Translations under genes and position numbers: made by a program
Source of the DNA: Bacteroidia bacterium
GTDB taxonomy: Bacteria; Bacteroidota; Bacteroidia; Bacteroidales; CAJPTX01
Direction: 5' to 3'
NCBI GenBank assembly: GCA_905373625.1
Contig: CAJPTS010000121.1
Location: forward strand, 1 to 5,700
DNA length: 5,700 nt
Part shown: piece after piece, positions 1-5,700 of the stretch
Position numbering within the stretch: the stretch's first letter is position 1
How the letters are laid out: every line of letters starts with the position of its first letter
The notes under the pieces: model-generated
The model's input: the letters and a program-made list of their open reading frames with translations, nothing else
The model's database searches: none
Told to the model about the DNA's origin: nothing

Positions 1-590
1 CCGAAGGTTAGGAGCTTATTTCGGTAGTATTCGAACTGTTTTGCACGCGCCTCGAGCTCCGCCTCGAGCTCCGCCTCGAGCTCCGCCTCGAGCTCAGTAA
101 ACTTATCGAGGATCTCTACTATCTTTTCCTGCACTCGGAGCGGGGGGATGGGAATGAGAATATTTTCGGTGTCTGGTATAGAAATCTGTGGCATCGCCCC
201 CATAATCGCGGCTTTTGTGCGTAGAAGAGTTTCTTTTGTTTTCAAAAAAAAATAAACAAATTTCGTATCGACCGTTTCACTCATACTGTGATAAGACCAC
301 AACTCATTTTTATGACTAAACGCTTTGTCATAATATTCAAACTCAACAAGACCCCTCGATTTCACTATTATAGAGGGAGTGAAATGAATGTCATGTAGCG
401 GCAGATCTTCATAAGCCAAATACGCTACGGTTTTCCCTCCTGCAAAAATTTTTACTGCTCCATCGCTTCTATTAAGCAGTCGCATTTGTGAAGCTGTAAT
501 AGGTATTCCCTTGGTTCTAACCATTACCTCTCCCAATGTTTTCCACTCCACGAGCGCACCCTGTAAAAGATCTTCTACGAATTTCAGCAT
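1..590 (-). CDS. hsdS: Type I restriction enzyme specificity subunit HsdS (3' end outside window)
   Basis: HsdS is the DNA-recognition subunit shared by the Type I methylase (M2S) and nuclease (R2M2S). The ATG at 590 opens a frame that runs without a stop to base 1, giving 196 complete codons. HsdS proteins are usually about 400 residues, so roughly the second half is probably outside the window. Residues 15-20 (VEWKTLG) are the usual entry to the first target-recognition domain. This domain runs to about residue 150 and includes IFAGGKT (48-54), PSIIVKSRG (72-80), SHKNELWSYHS (92-102) and IPIPPL (146-151). The central conserved helix follows: VQEKIVEILDKFTELEA, four ELEA units (166-181), then RAKQFEYYRNKLLTF. 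The gene lies 67 bases behind hsdR on the same strand and could be cotranscribed with it. No convincing ribosome binding site precedes the ATG. In-frame TTG codons lie upstream (frame open to 635), so the exact start is less certain. A half-length HsdS cannot be excluded. Confidence 0.93.
   Translation of the reverse strand, partial: MLKFVEDLLQGALVEWKTLGEVMVRTKGIPITASQMRLLNRSDGAVKIFAGGKTVAYLAYEDLPLHDIHFTPSIIVKSRGLVEFEYYDKAFSHKNELWSYHSMSETVDTKFVYFFLKTKETLLRTKAAIMGAMPQISIPDTENILIPIPPLRVQEKIVEILDKFTELEAELEAELEAELEARAKQFEYYRNKLLTF
48..95 (-). repeat. Four perfect 12-bp tandem repeats in hsdS, encoding (ELEA)4
   Basis: The unit CGCCTCGAGCTC (plus strand) occurs four times without a mismatch at 48-59, 60-71, 72-83 and 84-95. 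On the coding strand each unit is GAG CTC GAG GCG, read in frame as Glu-Leu-Glu-Ala. Because the unit is a multiple of three, gain or loss of copies keeps the frame. The repeats lie in the central spacer helix between the two target-recognition domains. In EcoR124I and its variant, two versus three copies of a comparable TAEL repeat change the non-specific gap in the target by one base. A similar effect here is inference. Confidence 0.95.
244..252. repeat. A9 homopolymer inside hsdS
   Basis: Nine consecutive A on the plus strand (T9 in the coding sense) lie within the codons for Phe-Phe-Leu at about residues 114-116 of hsdS, late in the first target-recognition domain. In this window the frame is intact, so the gene is in the ON state. 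A change of one base would shift the frame ahead of the central helix and would inactivate the subunit. That the tract is actually variable is not shown by one sequence. Confidence 0.6.
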
Positions 591-657
591 AGCAAACAAT
601 ACCAACAAACCACCACTAAGATAAAGAACTAAAACCTACCCCAGAACACGGTCTGCA

Positions 658-3600
658 TCAGACCTGTCCTCCAATGCCCGAAAATATTTCTACATAGAGT
701 TTTAGGCGTGCCAAAACCTTTTTCTTCTTGGCTAGAAAATCTTTATTAAGCGGACTTGTACTGCCCGAGAAGACCTGATTGAGATCATTGCCATTCTCAT
801 TTACAAAGCCGTGTTTGAGCGCCCGATTGATGAACAAACGCGCCTCCTTTTCCTTCAAGCCCTCTTCGCGAATCAATAGATCTGCTTCTCGCCTTTGTCT
901 TTCTTGAGCATACTCGAAAAAGGCTTTGATGATGTCTGTTTTCTCTTTGAAAGAATCTATATCACTCGCTTTGATGAAATCTACCACCAAAGTCTCCTTT
1001 TTCCGATTTTCAAAGCTGGCGCGAATTATGCGTCGTATGTCTTCAATCAGGGCAAGTTTATTCCCACTCTTTTGGTGGTGTTCCAAAATCAGCTCAAGGA
1101 TGTAATCAAAATTAATTTCTTGGGACTTAAGCAACTCTATTTCAAAGACCACGTCATCCCAATTAACCCCCGAAACATAGTTTTTCTCTCGTCCCGTCTG
1201 TTCGTCACGCAGCCAATCTCGGATGTCATTATACGTGGAGCAGTAATCTTGTTCCGTACGCTCAGGTAGCACGGTCACTCGTTTCATTTCATCCAGATCT
1301 GCGTCTTGGACGTAATATTTTTCTTTGAACGTTGCAACTGCTTCTGCATCTGTAGCATCAACTTCCTGAAATGCTCTCAGTTGCGTAAACGAGTCGTAAT
1401 TCTTAAGGACGTTTACCACACGCAGATATTCACCAAAGAGCTTCACAAATTCCTTCTTATTTGTTTCCGTTTCTATTTGCGCTGGTTGGGGGAATTTATT
1501 TTGTAACTCGTTGACGATTTCACTATAGCCCTTATGCACAAGCCCCGTCGTTTCATCACGGAAGCCGTTCATATGTTCTTTATAGCTTTTTTCCAGTACG
1601 ACCTTGCTGGTATTCTTATTGCCAAAAAGCGTTATGGCGCGTTTTGTAGCGTCTTCGAGGTCGCGGAAGGTTACTATGTTGCCAAAAGTCTTTGTGGCGT
1701 CGTAAATGCGATTTGTGCGCGAATAAGCCTGCATAAGTCCATGGTAACGCAAATTCTTGTCGACAAACAGAGTATTAAGCCTAGGGGCATCAAAACCTGT
1801 AAGGAACATCCCGACAACAATGAGTAGGTCTATCTCCTGCGCTTTTACTCGTTTGGCTAAGTCGCGATAGTAGTCTTGAAACTTCTCAATACTAAAAGAG
1901 GAGCTGAACATGCGGTTGTAGTCGGCAATAGCTTGCCTCAGGAACTCCTTCGCACTCGCATCAAGCTCAGAAGGGGTAAAATTCTCGTCCGCTATTTCAC
2001 CCTTAGCATATTGTTCTTCGTTGGCGGCAAAAGAGAAAATGGTGGCAACGCGCAACGGTTTCTCCACCGAGGCTTGCTGTTGGGCAAATTCCATGTAATA
2101 TAGTTTAGCTGCCTCAATACTGCTTACTGCAAACATCGCATTGAAACCTTTTCCCTCCTTATTGCGGTGAGTCTTAATATTGAAATTCTGTAGTATATAT
2201 GTCACTATTTCTTTAATCCGTTGGGGATGCAGCAACGCGTTTTTGCTTTCTGCATTCTCATCTTCGACTTCTGTTTCCAGTGCTCGGAACATCGGACGGA
2301 CATCGTTGTAGTCCACCTTGAACTTGAGCACCTTCTCATCGCGTATGGCATCAGTAATCACGTAGGCATGCAATTCGCGCCCAAAAACGCTAGCGGTGGA
2401 TTCTGCGCCCAAAGCATTTTCCCCAAAAATAGGAGTCCCTGTAAAACCAAATTGGTAGTATTTCTTGAACCTCTTCCTAAGGTTCTTTTGTGCCTCGCCG
2501 AATTGAGAACGGTGTGCCTCATCGAAAATAAATACGACCTCTTCCCTGTAAATCGGCAAATCATCCTCGCTTCTGAGCAGGTTATTGAGTTTTTGGAGTG
2601 TGGTTACGACAATCTTGTTATCATTTTTCGCAATATTACGTCGCAATGCCTCAGTACTATCAGAGCCCGTGACGCTGTCTTTATCAAAGCGCTGATACTC
2701 TTTCATGGTCTGATAGTCTAGGTCTTTGCGATCCACCACAAAAAAAACCTTGGCAATGAAATCGAGCTGCATAGCAAGCCGCGCTGTCTTAAAACTCGTT
2801 AGCGTTTTGCCCGACCCCGTGGTATGCCAGATGTAACCGCCCCCCTCTGGTCTACCCCACTCTTTCCGCTCATGCGCCGACACGATCTTCCACAATATGC
2901 GCTCAGTAGCAGCAATTTGGTAAGGACGCATAACGAGCAAATGCTGCTCCGTATCAAAAACCGTGTACTTGAATAATATTTGTAAGAGGGCGTTTTTCTG
3001 GAAAAAGGTAGCTGTAAAATCCTTAAGGTCTTTTATAAGCGTGTTATCAGCCTTCGCCCAGTTCATAGTAAAGTCGTAGCTATTCTTGTCCCGTTGTAGC
3101 GTATTGGCAAAATAGCGTGTATCCGTACCATTCGAGATGACGAAGAGCTGTAGGTATTTGAACAGCGAATTCTCGCTATTGAAACTCTCCTTCGAGTAAC
3201 GATGCACCTGATTAAAAGCCTCGCGAATCGCAACACCGCGCTTCTTGAGCTCAATCTGCACCATCGGGAGTCCGTTAACCAGAATGGTAACGTCGTACCG
3301 ATTCGCCGCTTGCTTAAACTGTCTGAGTACTTGTACTTTGTTATTCAAAACATTCTTTTTGTCTACGAGACAAATATTCTTCAATTCCCCGTTATCAAAC
3401 TTAAAGGTGTAGAGTTCATTGTTCTGGATGTTATTCGTAGTATCAGCAAGCGTATCACTGGAGCGATTGAGATATTCCTCTTGGTAACGTTTCCATTCTG
3501 CATCAGTAAAATGCACGTTGTTAAGCTGCTCGAGCTGCGTCCGTACATTCGCTAACATCGTATCGGGAGTTAGATGTCCGAGGTTTTCATAGCCCAAATG

Positions 3601-3744
3601 ACAAAGGTCGTCTATAAACTCATCCTCTAGTTCGCTTTCACTTTGGTACTGGGCTACAGGTTCTTGCAACTCAGAACTTAGGGTGTATTCATTCAGTACG
3701 ATAAAATGGTTCGATTCTGCTATAGGGTCGTTGTATTGTGCCAT
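658..3744 (-). CDS. hsdR: Type I restriction enzyme motor/nuclease subunit HsdR (Type IC-like)
   Basis: HsdR is the ATP-driven translocase and endonuclease of a Type I system. It binds the M2S methylase, pulls in unmethylated DNA and cuts far from the target. The chosen ATG at 3744 gives 1028 residues and has an AGGA five bases upstream. The frame is open to an ATG at 3870, but those 42 extra residues look non-coding and cross the divergent promoter region. The nuclease domain shows RYD (D151), QIELKK (E165, K167) and QVHRY (Q179, Y183), a RecB-type PD-(D/E)xK centre. The two RecA-like motor domains show HTTGSGKT (K313), FDEAH (D408, E409), TGTP (435-438), TGFD (649-652) and QAYSRTNR (672-679). 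A helical C-terminal region of about 300 residues follows. From memory, these catalytic positions coincide with those of EcoR124I HsdR, which supports both the family and the start. All key residues are present and there is no frameshift, so the protein should be active. Confidence 0.98.
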   Translation of the reverse strand: MAQYNDPIAESNHFIVLNEYTLSSELQEPVAQYQSESELEDEFIDDLCHLGYENLGHLTPDTMLANVRTQLEQLNNVHFTDAEWKRYQEEYLNRSSDTLADTTNNIQNNELYTFKFDNGELKNICLVDKKNVLNNKVQVLRQFKQAANRYDVTILVNGLPMVQIELKKRGVAIREAFNQVHRYSKESFNSENSLFKYLQLFVISNGTDTRYFANTLQRDKNSYDFTMNWAKADNTLIKDLKDFTATFFQKNALLQILFKYTVFDTEQHLLVMRPYQIAATERILWKIVSAHERKEWGRPEGGGYIWHTTGSGKTLTSFKTARLAMQLDFIAKVFFVVDRKDLDYQTMKEYQRFDKDSVTGSDSTEALRRNIAKNDNKIVVTTLQKLNNLLRSEDDLPIYREEVVFIFDEAHRSQFGEAQKNLRKRFKKYYQFGFTGTPIFGENALGAESTASVFGRELHAYVITDAIRDEKVLKFKVDYNDVRPMFRALETEVEDENAESKNALLHPQRIKEIVTYILQNFNIKTHRNKEGKGFNAMFAVSSIEAAKLYYMEFAQQQASVEKPLRVATIFSFAANEEQYAKGEIADENFTPSELDASAKEFLRQAIADYNRMFSSSFSIEKFQDYYRDLAKRVKAQEIDLLIVVGMFLTGFDAPRLNTLFVDKNLRYHGLMQAYSRTNRIYDATKTFGNIVTFRDLEDATKRAITLFGNKNTSKVVLEKSYKEHMNGFRDETTGLVHKGYSEIVNELQNKFPQPAQIETETNKKEFVKLFGEYLRVVNVLKNYDSFTQLRAFQEVDATDAEAVATFKEKYYVQDADLDEMKRVTVLPERTEQDYCSTYNDIRDWLRDEQTGREKNYVSGVNWDDVVFEIELLKSQEINFDYILELILEHHQKSGNKLALIEDIRRIIRASFENRKKETLVVDFIKASDIDSFKEKTDIIKAFFEYAQERQRREADLLIREEGLKEKEARLFINRALKHGFVNENGNDLNQVFSGSTSPLNKDFLAKKKKVLARLKLYVEIFSGIGGQV

Positions 3745-3748
3745 TGTT

Positions 3749-3752
3749 TCCT
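3749..3752 (-). promoter_or_regulatory. Ribosome binding site of hsdR
   Basis: On the minus strand AGGA is followed by AACA... and then the ATG at 3744, with four bases (AACA) between AGGA and the start codon. It decides between this start and the upstream in-frame ATG at 3870, which has no comparable signal and would overlap the start region of hsdM. Confidence 0.7.
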
Positions 3753-3784
3753 GCAAGTTTGGTATCCTAGTTCTTTCGGTAATT

Positions 3785-3830
3785 GATATGCAAGATATGA
3801 CAAACTCAATAGATTTTGCGCACGATATGA
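3785..3830. repeat. Three GATATG direct repeats between hsdR and hsdM
   Basis: GATATG occurs at 3785-3790, 3794-3799 and 3824-3829. The last two copies are followed by A, giving GATATGA. The first two start 9 bases apart and the second and third 30 bases apart. The position between divergent starts would suit an operator, but a six-base repeat in AT-rich DNA may be chance. No regulator gene is visible in the window. Confidence 0.3.
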
Positions 3831-3849
3831 ACAGAGTGGGCTTTTTCTC

Positions 3850-3857
3850 TATTTTTG
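3850..3857 (+). promoter_or_regulatory. Candidate Bacteroidetes-type -7 box of hsdM
   Basis: TATTTTTG matches the Bacteroidetes -7 consensus TAnnTTTG in full. A start a few bases downstream would leave a leader of about 25 bases before the hsdM ATG. The partner -33 TTTG is not at the usual distance; the nearest upstream TTTG, at 3815-3818, is too far away. The call is therefore tentative and depends on the host being a member of Bacteroidetes. Confidence 0.35.
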
Positions 3858-3876
3858 TTCGGAGAATCAACTATAC

Positions 3877-3880
3877 AGGA
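3877..3880 (+). promoter_or_regulatory. Ribosome binding site of hsdM
   Basis: AGGA lies seven bases ahead of the ATG at 3888, a normal spacing. It supports this start rather than the in-frame ATG at 3855, which would add eleven residues not typical of HsdM. Confidence 0.7.
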
Positions 3881-3887
3881 AAGTGGA

Positions 3888-5432
3888 ATGACGAGTGCAG
3901 CACAAAGAATCGCATTGCAGAATGCAATATGGAAGATAGCCAACGATGTACGTGGAGCTGTCGACGGGTGGGATTTCAAACAATTCGTGCTCGGGACACT
4001 GTTCTACCGATTCATTAGTGAGAATTTTACCAACTACATAGAAGGCGGCGATCCCCGTAATCATTATGCTGCAATGGAGGATGAGAAGATATCAGAAGAT
4101 ACGATAAAAGACGCTATCATTACCAAAGGCTACTTCATCTACCCAAGCCAACTATTTGAAAACGTGGCGGCAAGCGCTTCCACTAACGAGAATCTGAATA
4201 CTGACCTCCACGCCATATTTCGGGCGATAGAGAACTCGGCAAAAGGGTATCCCTCAGAAGACGACATCAAGGGCTTGTTTGCCGATTTTGATACTACTAG
4301 CCCCCGATTGGGCGGAACTGTTAGGGAGAGAAATAGTCGTCTGGCTGCCGTACTCAACGGTGTGGCTTCGTTAGCGTTTGGCAACTTCGAGGAGAATCAG
4401 ATCGACCTCTTTGGCGATGCCTACGAGTTCCTCATTTCCAATTACGCGGCAAATGCTGGCAAGTCGGGCGGTGAATTCTTCACACCACAGAATGTATCTA
4501 AGCTAATTGCACAACTCGCTATGCACAAACAGGAAGTTGTGAACAAGATCTATGACCCTGCTTGCGGATCGGGCTCGCTGCTACTGCAAACCAAAAAACA
4601 TTTCGATGCACACGTTATCGAAGACGGCTTCTTTGGGCAAGAGATCAACCACACTACCTACAACTTGGCGCGAATGAACATGTTCTTGCATAACATCAAC
4701 TACGACAAGTTCAACATCCAGCGCGGCGATACGCTTTTAGAACCCGCCTTTCGCGACCAAAAGCCCTTCGATGCCATAGTATCTAATCCTCCTTATTCGG
4801 TTACATGGGTGGGGAGCGACGATCCGACCCTAATAAACGACGAGCGTTTTGCTCCCGCGGGCGTCTTAGCGCCCAAATCAAAGGCTGATTTTGCCTTTGT
4901 ACTCCACTCGCTCAGTTACTTGTCTTCAAAAGGACGTGCCGCTATTGTTTGTTTTCCTGGCATCTTCTACCGTAGCGGAGCTGAGCAAAAGATTAGGAAG
5001 TATTTGGTAGATAATAATTACGTTGAGACGGTGATTGCATTGCCCCCCAACCTCTTTTTTGGTACTTCCATCGCGGTAAATATTTTGGTGCTTTCCAAAC
5101 ATAAAAACGATAACACCACGCAATTTATCAATGCCAGTGGCGAAGAATTCTTCAAAAAAGAGACTAACAACAATGTACTTACAGACGAGCACATTGCGCA
5201 CATTATCAAACTATTTGATGAAAAAGAGAACGTAGCTCACATTGCACAGAATGTACACAACAGTGACATAGCTGCCAACAACTACAATCTGTCTGTAAGC
5301 TCATACGTAGAAGCCAAAGACACACGCGAAGTAATAGACATTACAATGCTGAACAAAGATATAGCGCAGCTAGTGCAGAAAATTACTATGCTACGTACAG
5401 ACATTGAAGCTATTATTACTCAGATCAGGTAA
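3888..5432 (+). CDS. hsdM: Type I DNA methyltransferase subunit HsdM (N6-adenine)
   Basis: HsdM transfers a methyl group from S-adenosylmethionine to N6 of adenine at sites selected by HsdS, and it is required for both modification and restriction. The start at 3888 (MTSAAQR) is the usual N-terminus of Type IC HsdM and has AGGA upstream. It gives 514 residues, close to the roughly 520 of EcoR124I HsdM. The N-terminal helical domain includes GAVDGWDFKQFVLGTLFYRF (about 24-43). The methylase domain follows with GGEFFTP (194-200), SAM-binding DPACGSG (223-229) and catalytic NPPY (300-303). Residues PPNLFFGTSIAVN (about 386-398) are also typical. The last 30 or so residues have a coiled-coil pattern (LNKDIAQLVQKI...), expected to contact HsdS. 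The gene is divergent from hsdR and is not adjacent to hsdS, which is unusual because M and S are normally cotranscribed. No defect is visible, so the enzyme should be active if HsdS is made. Confidence 0.98.
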   Translation: MTSAAQRIALQNAIWKIANDVRGAVDGWDFKQFVLGTLFYRFISENFTNYIEGGDPRNHYAAMEDEKISEDTIKDAIITKGYFIYPSQLFENVAASASTNENLNTDLHAIFRAIENSAKGYPSEDDIKGLFADFDTTSPRLGGTVRERNSRLAAVLNGVASLAFGNFEENQIDLFGDAYEFLISNYAANAGKSGGEFFTPQNVSKLIAQLAMHKQEVVNKIYDPACGSGSLLLQTKKHFDAHVIEDGFFGQEINHTTYNLARMNMFLHNINYDKFNIQRGDTLLEPAFRDQKPFDAIVSNPPYSVTWVGSDDPTLINDERFAPAGVLAPKSKADFAFVLHSLSYLSSKGRAAIVCFPGIFYRSGAEQKIRKYLVDNNYVETVIALPPNLFFGTSIAVNILVLSKHKNDNTTQFINASGEEFFKKETNNNVLTDEHIAHIIKLFDEKENVAHIAQNVHNSDIAANNYNLSVSSYVEAKDTREVIDITMLNKDIAQLVQKITMLRTDIEAIITQIR

Positions 5433-5461
5433 CTCTTTCTCTATACTTACTTGTGCTCTGT

Positions 5462-5479
5462 ATAAGGTAAGCCCCTTAT
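5462..5479. other. Short hairpin 30 bases after hsdM
   Basis: ATAAGG (5462-5467) and CCTTAT (5474-5479) can pair as six base pairs around a six-base loop. No T run follows, so it is a poor terminator by itself. It could protect the 3' end of the hsdM transcript or have no function. Confidence 0.3.
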
Positions 5480-5517
5480 GGTGGTAAAAAATTAGTCTTT
5501 CTGAATTACATCTCCCA

Positions 5518-5551
5518 AAAACGGACTCCTCTTTTGGAAGATGTCCGTTTT
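5518..5551. terminator. Bidirectional Rho-independent terminator after hsdM
   Basis: AAAACGGAC (5518-5526) and GTCCGTTTT (5543-5551) are a perfect nine-base inverted repeat around a 16-base loop, in which TCTT (5530-5533) can pair with AAGA (5538-5541). The GC-rich core CGGAC/GTCCG is flanked by an A run on the left and a T run on the right, so it could stop transcription from either side. It lies about 85 bases beyond the hsdM stop, which suggests hsdM is transcribed alone and that any gene to the right is a separate unit. Confidence 0.75.
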
Positions 5552-5568
5552 CAGTTAACAGCACGCTT

Positions 5569-5592
5569 GTAGGGACGCTGCATGCAACACCC
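5569..5592. repeat. Degenerate GTAGGG-type intergenic palindrome, copy 1
   Basis: The stretch begins GTAGGGACGCTGCATGCA and ends in CACCC. Its centre, TGCATGCA (5579-5586), is a perfect palindrome, and GG/CC at the edges can pair on the same axis, but the bases between have lost complementarity. It starts exactly 50 bases before a second, better preserved element with the same opening, which suggests both are relics of one extragenic repeat family. Confidence 0.4.
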
Positions 5593-5618
5593 AGAAATCG
5601 TTATAAATCAATGTCTTC

Positions 5619-5646
5619 GTAGGGGCGAGGCGCGCCTTGCTCCCTA
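5619..5646. repeat. REP-like extragenic palindrome, copy 2
   Basis: Bases 5622-5643 form an unbroken eleven-pair stem centred on GGCGCGCC, with two G-T pairs (5624/5641 and 5627/5638). Flanking TAGGG (5620-5624) and CCCTA (5642-5646) are also complementary if one base shifts. The block is much richer in GC than its AT-rich surroundings. It resembles dispersed extragenic palindromes seen between genes in several bacterial groups; whether it is dispersed in this genome cannot be seen here. Confidence 0.5.
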
Positions 5647-5655
5647 GAGACAAAA

Positions 5656-5678
5656 GACGAGAGACGAATGACGAGAGA
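5656..5678. repeat. Short GACGAGAGA direct repeats
   Basis: GACGAGAGA is present at 5656-5664 and again at 5670-5678, with a related GACGAATGACG between. The purine-rich low-complexity stretch begins right after the palindrome. It is probably intergenic debris or part of the same repeat unit. Nothing else is seen between here and the right edge except the short palindrome TTGCGCAA at 5685-5692. Confidence 0.4.
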
Positions 5679-5700
5679 AACCCTTTGCGCAACTTTTAAC

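Larger units (their letters stand above)
3745..3887. promoter_or_regulatory. Divergent hsdR/hsdM intergenic control region
   Basis: The 143 bases between the two start codons must hold the promoter of hsdM on the plus strand and probably that of hsdR on the minus strand. The placing of both translation starts by family alignment and by AGGA sites leaves this stretch non-coding. I see one good -7 candidate for hsdM (3850-3857) but no convincing counterpart for hsdR. Three GATATG direct repeats lie in the middle. Confidence 0.65.

Noticed and set aside
48..95. CRISPR-like array
   Set aside because: The 12-bp units are directly adjacent with no spacers and are read in frame as part of hsdS.
591..657. 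Separate promoter for hsdS between hsdR and hsdS
   Set aside because: On the minus strand only one-mismatch or wrongly spaced resemblances to TAnnTTTG were found, so no promoter is called; a promoter inside the end of hsdR remains possible.
2221..2721. 166-codon open frame on the plus strand inside hsdR
   Set aside because: It lies antisense to the helicase motifs of hsdR, shows no recognisable domain and is one of several such shadow frames along hsdR.
3745..3870. N-terminal extension of hsdR to the ATG at 3870
   Set aside because: The extra 42 residues (many Cys, Ile and Ser) do not resemble HsdR, lack a ribosome binding site and overlap the control region of hsdM; MAQYNDPIAES at 3744 fits the family.
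3855..3887. N-terminal extension of hsdM to the ATG at 3855
   Set aside because: The ATG at 3888 has an AGGA at proper spacing and begins the typical MTSAAQR; the upstream ATG overlaps the proposed -7 box.
4926..5209. Minus-strand open frames inside hsdM
   Set aside because: They are antisense to conserved methylase sequence and have no start signals or recognisable product.
5462..5479. Terminator directly after hsdM
   Set aside because: The six-pair stem has no T run; the hairpin at 5518-5551 is a much better candidate.

Overview
This window holds almost all of a Type I restriction-modification locus of the EcoR124I-like (Type IC) kind: hsdS (minus strand, cut by the left edge at base 1), hsdR (minus strand, 658-3744) and hsdM (plus strand, 3888-5432). 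About 270 bases of non-coding DNA follow, containing a strong terminator hairpin and degenerate palindromic repeats. The window contains no RNA gene, CRISPR array, transposase or recombinase.

The host is a mid-GC bacterium. Hand counts give roughly 47% GC in a sample of hsdM and about 37% in the target-recognition part of hsdS. A TAnnTTTG-type -7 box ahead of hsdM and the GTAGGG-type intergenic palindromes would fit a member of Bacteroidales. This placement is weak, because Type I systems move freely between phyla and both hsdR and hsdM also have ordinary AGGA ribosome binding sites.

Layout: 1-590 is the first part of hsdS, with one target-recognition domain, the central helix and four perfect 12-bp repeats encoding (ELEA)4. 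Bases 591-657 are a short spacer. hsdR spans 658-3744 and is intact. Bases 3745-3887 form a divergent promoter region. hsdM spans 3888-5432 and is intact. Bases 5433-5700 are intergenic.

Together the three products would form the R2M2S1 complex. HsdS reads a bipartite DNA site. HsdM methylates adenine (N6) in each half-site. HsdR uses ATP to translocate unmethylated DNA and then cuts at a distance. The most interesting points are the tandem repeat in hsdS, which is the kind known to change the spacing between half-sites by slippage, an A9 run in the same gene, and the unusual order in which hsdM is transcribed away from hsdR and hsdS. I see no clearly new system. The novelty, if any, lies in how specificity and expression of this locus may vary.
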